From Paenibacillus donghaensis (lineage in GTDB: Bacteria > Bacillota > Bacilli > Paenibacillales > Paenibacillaceae), in contig NZ_CP021780.1 of the NCBI RefSeq assembly GCF_002192415.1, forward strand, positions 4,340,001 through 4,404,000: a stretch of 64,000 nt of DNA, read 5' to 3'. The position numbers were made by a program, and so were the translations under genes. This document shows, in pieces, positions 61,798 to 64,000 of the stretch (the first letter of the stretch is position 1; the number at the start of each line of letters is the position of its first letter). The notes under the pieces are model-generated. The model was not told the origin of the DNA. It made no database searches and was given only the letters and a program-made list of their open reading frames with translations.

Positions 61798-62463
61798 TCA
61801 CCCTTTCACTGAGGTTGGGGGAAGCGGCGCGTTCCCTGCAGCGGCCGGGCCGCCGCGGATAACCGGCGGCTTCGGCGGCTTGCGCAGCAGGGTCAGCCGC
61901 CTGCATACCCTGTCGGCGGCAATCGCCGCCACGGTAGCCACAGCGGTAGCCGCCAGGGTTGTCCCGACAATGGCTGCCGGATCGGTCGAGCCGTAGTTGA
62001 GCCGGATCGCAATCAATGTGGTCGGGATCAAGGTGATGCTTGCCGTATTCAGCGCCAGCAGCGTGCACATTGCCGGGGTTGCTGTGTACTTGTCCGGATT
62101 CAGCGTCTGCAGCTCCTGCATCGCCTTGATGCCCATCGGGGTAGCCGCATTACCAAGGCCCAGCAGATTGGCACTCATATTGGAAAGTATATAGCCGATC
62201 GCCGGATGCCCTTTCGGCACATCAGGGAACAGAAAACCTACCAAAGGACCCAGCAGACGGGCAATTCGGCGCAGCAGGCCGGCATCCTCGGCAATCCGCA
62301 TAATACCCAGCCAGAAGACGAGCACGCTGATCAGGCCAAAGCTTACAGTGACCCCGTTCTTCGCGCCGTCAAATACAGCAGCCGTAAATTCATCCATCCG
62401 GCCATTGACGGCCGCGAATCCAAAACCGATCACAATCATTCCTAGCCATATGGCATTGATCAT
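61798..62463 (-). CDS. spmA: Spore maturation protein A
   Basis: The ATG at 62463 follows GGAGGGG and gives 221 residues. It is a multi-spanning membrane protein with the family segment NMSANLLGLGNAATPMGIKAM. The C-terminal tail is unusually rich in Pro, Gly and Ala. It overlaps the end of dacB, giving dacB-spmA-spmB as in B. subtilis, all used in spore cortex maturation. Confidence 0.93.
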   Translation of the reverse strand: MINAIWLGMIVIGFGFAAVNGRMDEFTAAVFDGAKNGVTVSFGLISVLVFWLGIMRIAEDAGLLRRIARLLGPLVGFLFPDVPKGHPAIGYILSNMSANLLGLGNAATPMGIKAMQELQTLNPDKYTATPAMCTLLALNTASITLIPTTLIAIRLNYGSTDPAAIVGTTLAATAVATVAAIAADRVCRRLTLLRKPPKPPVIRGGPAAAGNAPLPPTSVKG

Positions 62464-62494
62464 CCTTGCCCCTCCTCTATTCCATCTGCCTGGA

Positions 62495-63715
62495 TCAGTT
62501 TCCGCCCGTTGCCTGCCCGAATAAGGCCCGGAGCACACTTCCCAGCGAATCCAGGAAATGCCGTCCCGAATACGCGGCAGCCTGGGCGCTGCTTATTTGA
62601 CGGACAGAAGGCTCCGGCGGCAGCTTATCCGGGAAATACACCGGAATCCGGCCGATCTCGCGGCCGCCAAGCTGCAGTACGAGTGCTCCTTGTAGACCAA
62701 AGCTGCTGTCATTTCGGGCTCGATCTCTTGCTGAGCTCTGAGCTTGCCGCCGGCTCTGCGGCGCTGTCAGTACCAGCTTGGTAACCAGCCGTGCCTGCTC
62801 TCCTTCGCCAAATGGATACCGGAATGCCTTGGAGGTCACCAGATTATAGCCTTTTACCGGCTCCCCCCGTTCGATCAGGCTTGTCAGCGGATAATGGTTG
62901 AAGCCGTAGTCCAGCAGCGCAGCATGATCATTCCAGTCATTCCCATCATTAATCGTTACAGCAACCAGTTGCTGCCCCTGGCGGGTAGCCGAGCTAACCA
63001 GGCAGCGCAGCGCTTTTTTGGTATATCCTGTCTTGACTCCGTTTGCGCCTTCGTAGAGGCGCAGCATCTTGTTCTTATTGCTCCATTTATAGTCCCATTT
63101 GTCATTGGGATTGTCAGCCGTCTTCTCCGGTGTCTTCACGATCTCCTTAAAGACTGGATTATGCATCGCGTACGCCGTCAGTCGGGCAAGATCATTGGCA
63201 CTGGAATAGTGGCCTTCGGCATCCAGACCGTGCGGATTGGCAAAATGGGTATGGATAAGACCCAGCTCCTCGGCCTTGGCATTCATCAGATACACAAAAC
63301 CCTCCTCCGACCCTCCCACATGCTCCGCAATGGCCGTAGCCGCATCATTGCCTGAACGAAGCATCAGCCCGTACAGCATGTTCTCCAGTGTCATCTCCTC
63401 CCCCAGCTGAAGATACAGTGAGGAGCCCTCCTTGGCAAAGGCATTTTTACCCACCTTGACCTTGGACTCGAGATCACCGTTCTCTATGGCAACCAGTGCG
63501 GTCATAATCTTGGTGAGACTGGCAATCAGCATCGGCTCGTCTCCCCGGCTGCTGTAGAGGATCCGCCCCGATTCCACGTCGATCAGCGCCGCCGCCTTTG
63601 CATGTGTGGATATGGAGCTGTTCTCCGCACGGAGAGAAGGCTGTGGCGCAAGGGTCAGCAGCAGCAAGGTGCACAAGATTAAGGTACATATGCTCTTACA
63701 GGTTATTGTCTTCAT
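62495..63715 (-). CDS. dacB: D-alanyl-D-alanine carboxypeptidase DacB (sporulation PBP5*)
   Basis: The second of two ATG codons (63715) lies six bases after GGAGG and gives 406 residues. A signal peptide (about 1-30) precedes the penicillin-binding domain with SLTK (catalytic Ser), SGN and KTG motifs, and a C-terminal beta-rich domain. In Bacillus DacB trims cortex peptidoglycan. Its position ahead of spmA and spmB identifies it as the sporulation form rather than vegetative DacA. Confidence 0.92.
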   Translation of the reverse strand: MKTITCKSICTLILCTLLLLTLAPQPSLRAENSSISTHAKAAALIDVESGRILYSSRGDEPMLIASLTKIMTALVAIENGDLESKVKVGKNAFAKEGSSLYLQLGEEMTLENMLYGLMLRSGNDAATAIAEHVGGSEEGFVYLMNAKAEELGLIHTHFANPHGLDAEGHYSSANDLARLTAYAMHNPVFKEIVKTPEKTADNPNDKWDYKWSNKNKMLRLYEGANGVKTGYTKKALRCLVSSATRQGQQLVAVTINDGNDWNDHAALLDYGFNHYPLTSLIERGEPVKGYNLVTSKAFRYPFGEGEQARLVTKLVLTAPQSRRQAQSSARDRARNDSSFGLQGALVLQLGGREIGRIPVYFPDKLPPEPSVRQISSAQAAAYSGRHFLDSLGSVLRALFGQATGGN

Positions 63716-63845
63716 CTTCATCCTCCGGCTTCTATCATTCTCAGGACGTTCTTCACCATGGGCTTGTCATAGCTCCCTCTGTTGTACAAGTGTATGCGGT
63801 GAGCACGGTGGGTATGTCCTTATTCACCATACGTAAGCACACCAA

Positions 63846-63880
63846 GAAGGACACTGCCGGTTGTCCGGGCAATGTCCTTC
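63846..63880. terminator. Hairpin downstream of the last gene, possible terminator
   Basis: GAAGGACACTGCC pairs with GGCAATGTCCTTC with one mismatch. No T-run follows on either strand, so it may be only a stabilising hairpin. Confidence 0.4.
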
Positions 63881-63928
63881 TGGTTGAACTGCATTTGAGC
63901 TTTGCCGAGCCATTTAATGCGCGGAAGG

Positions 63929-64000
63929 CTAATGATCGCTTGTGACAACCACAACCGGTGCTGCATCCTTTTTTTGAGGGTCCGGAGTCTGGGTCTGGGT
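63929..64000 (-). CDS. C-terminal end of an unidentified gene (partial)
   Basis: A minus-strand frame open to the right edge ends at TAG (63931-63929). The last 23 residues are polar and Pro/Lys-rich, ending KKDAAPVVVVTSDH, which looks like a genuine protein tail. It is too short to identify. It precedes dacB by about 210 bases. Confidence 0.5.
   Translation of the reverse strand, partial: TQTQTPDPQKKDAAPVVVVTSDH

Overview
The window is about 64 kb of chromosome from a spore-forming Gram-positive bacterium, most probably a Paenibacillus. The evidence is sporulation genes (spoIVA, spoVIF-like, spmA, spmB, dacB, a ypeB remnant), Bacillus-type gene order through the aromatic and res regions, strong AGGAGG ribosome binding sites, many TTG and GTG starts, TRAP and T-box regulation, and fairly high GC. 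No ribosomal RNA, tRNA, prophage, CRISPR array or full insertion sequence was seen. The window is mostly core genome, and nearly all genes up to 41.5 kb lie on the minus strand.

Region by region, left to right. 0-3 kb: the menaquinol:cytochrome c reductase operon qcrABC and ypiF. 3-6.7 kb: small proteins, a gamma-carbonic-anhydrase-like protein, a histidine phosphatase and an ECF sigma/anti-sigma pair. 6.7-7.5 kb: an intergenic region with an apparent small RNA gene. 7.5-18.9 kb: the aromatic supraoperon aroC-aroB-aroH-trpEDCFBA-hisC-tyrA. Ahead of trpE is a TRAP site of exactly 11 NAG triplets followed by a terminator. 19-26.2 kb: cheR, ndk, a menaquinone cluster (hepT, mqnA, ubiX, ubiA-type, menG/ubiE, hepS), mtrB encoding TRAP itself, and hup. 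26.5-36.8 kb: spoIVA, yphF, a 2Fe-2S ferredoxin, a DUF2768 gene, spoVIF, gpsA, plsY, der, rpsA, plsC and cmk. 37-41.5 kb: ypfA (PilZ), a frameshifted ypeB, prsW and ypbH.

From 41.6 kb the strands are mixed: a polysaccharide deacetylase, the ypbD/E/G block, serA behind a T-box leader, a divergent SDR/WYL-regulator pair, a chemoreceptor, and a repeat-rich island with MITE-like ends. Then on the minus strand come glpK, the cytochrome c maturation and respiratory control operon resABCDE, rluB, a small amidase, spmB, spmA and dacB, and the 3' end of one more gene.

The genes connect functionally. The menaquinone genes supply the quinone oxidised by QcrABC, ResABC mature the c-type cytochrome in that complex, and ResDE would sense the respiratory state. 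Chorismate from AroC/AroB feeds AroH, TyrA and TrpE, and also MqnA, so one branch point serves amino acids and menaquinone. MtrB, encoded here, would read the leader in front of trpE. The most notable items for follow-up are the promoter-to-terminator small RNA at 7.15-7.28 kb, the serA T-box that reads as leucine-specific, the MITE-like island at 51.7-52.4 kb, the inverted operator-like repeat at the qcr promoter, and the ypeB frameshift.
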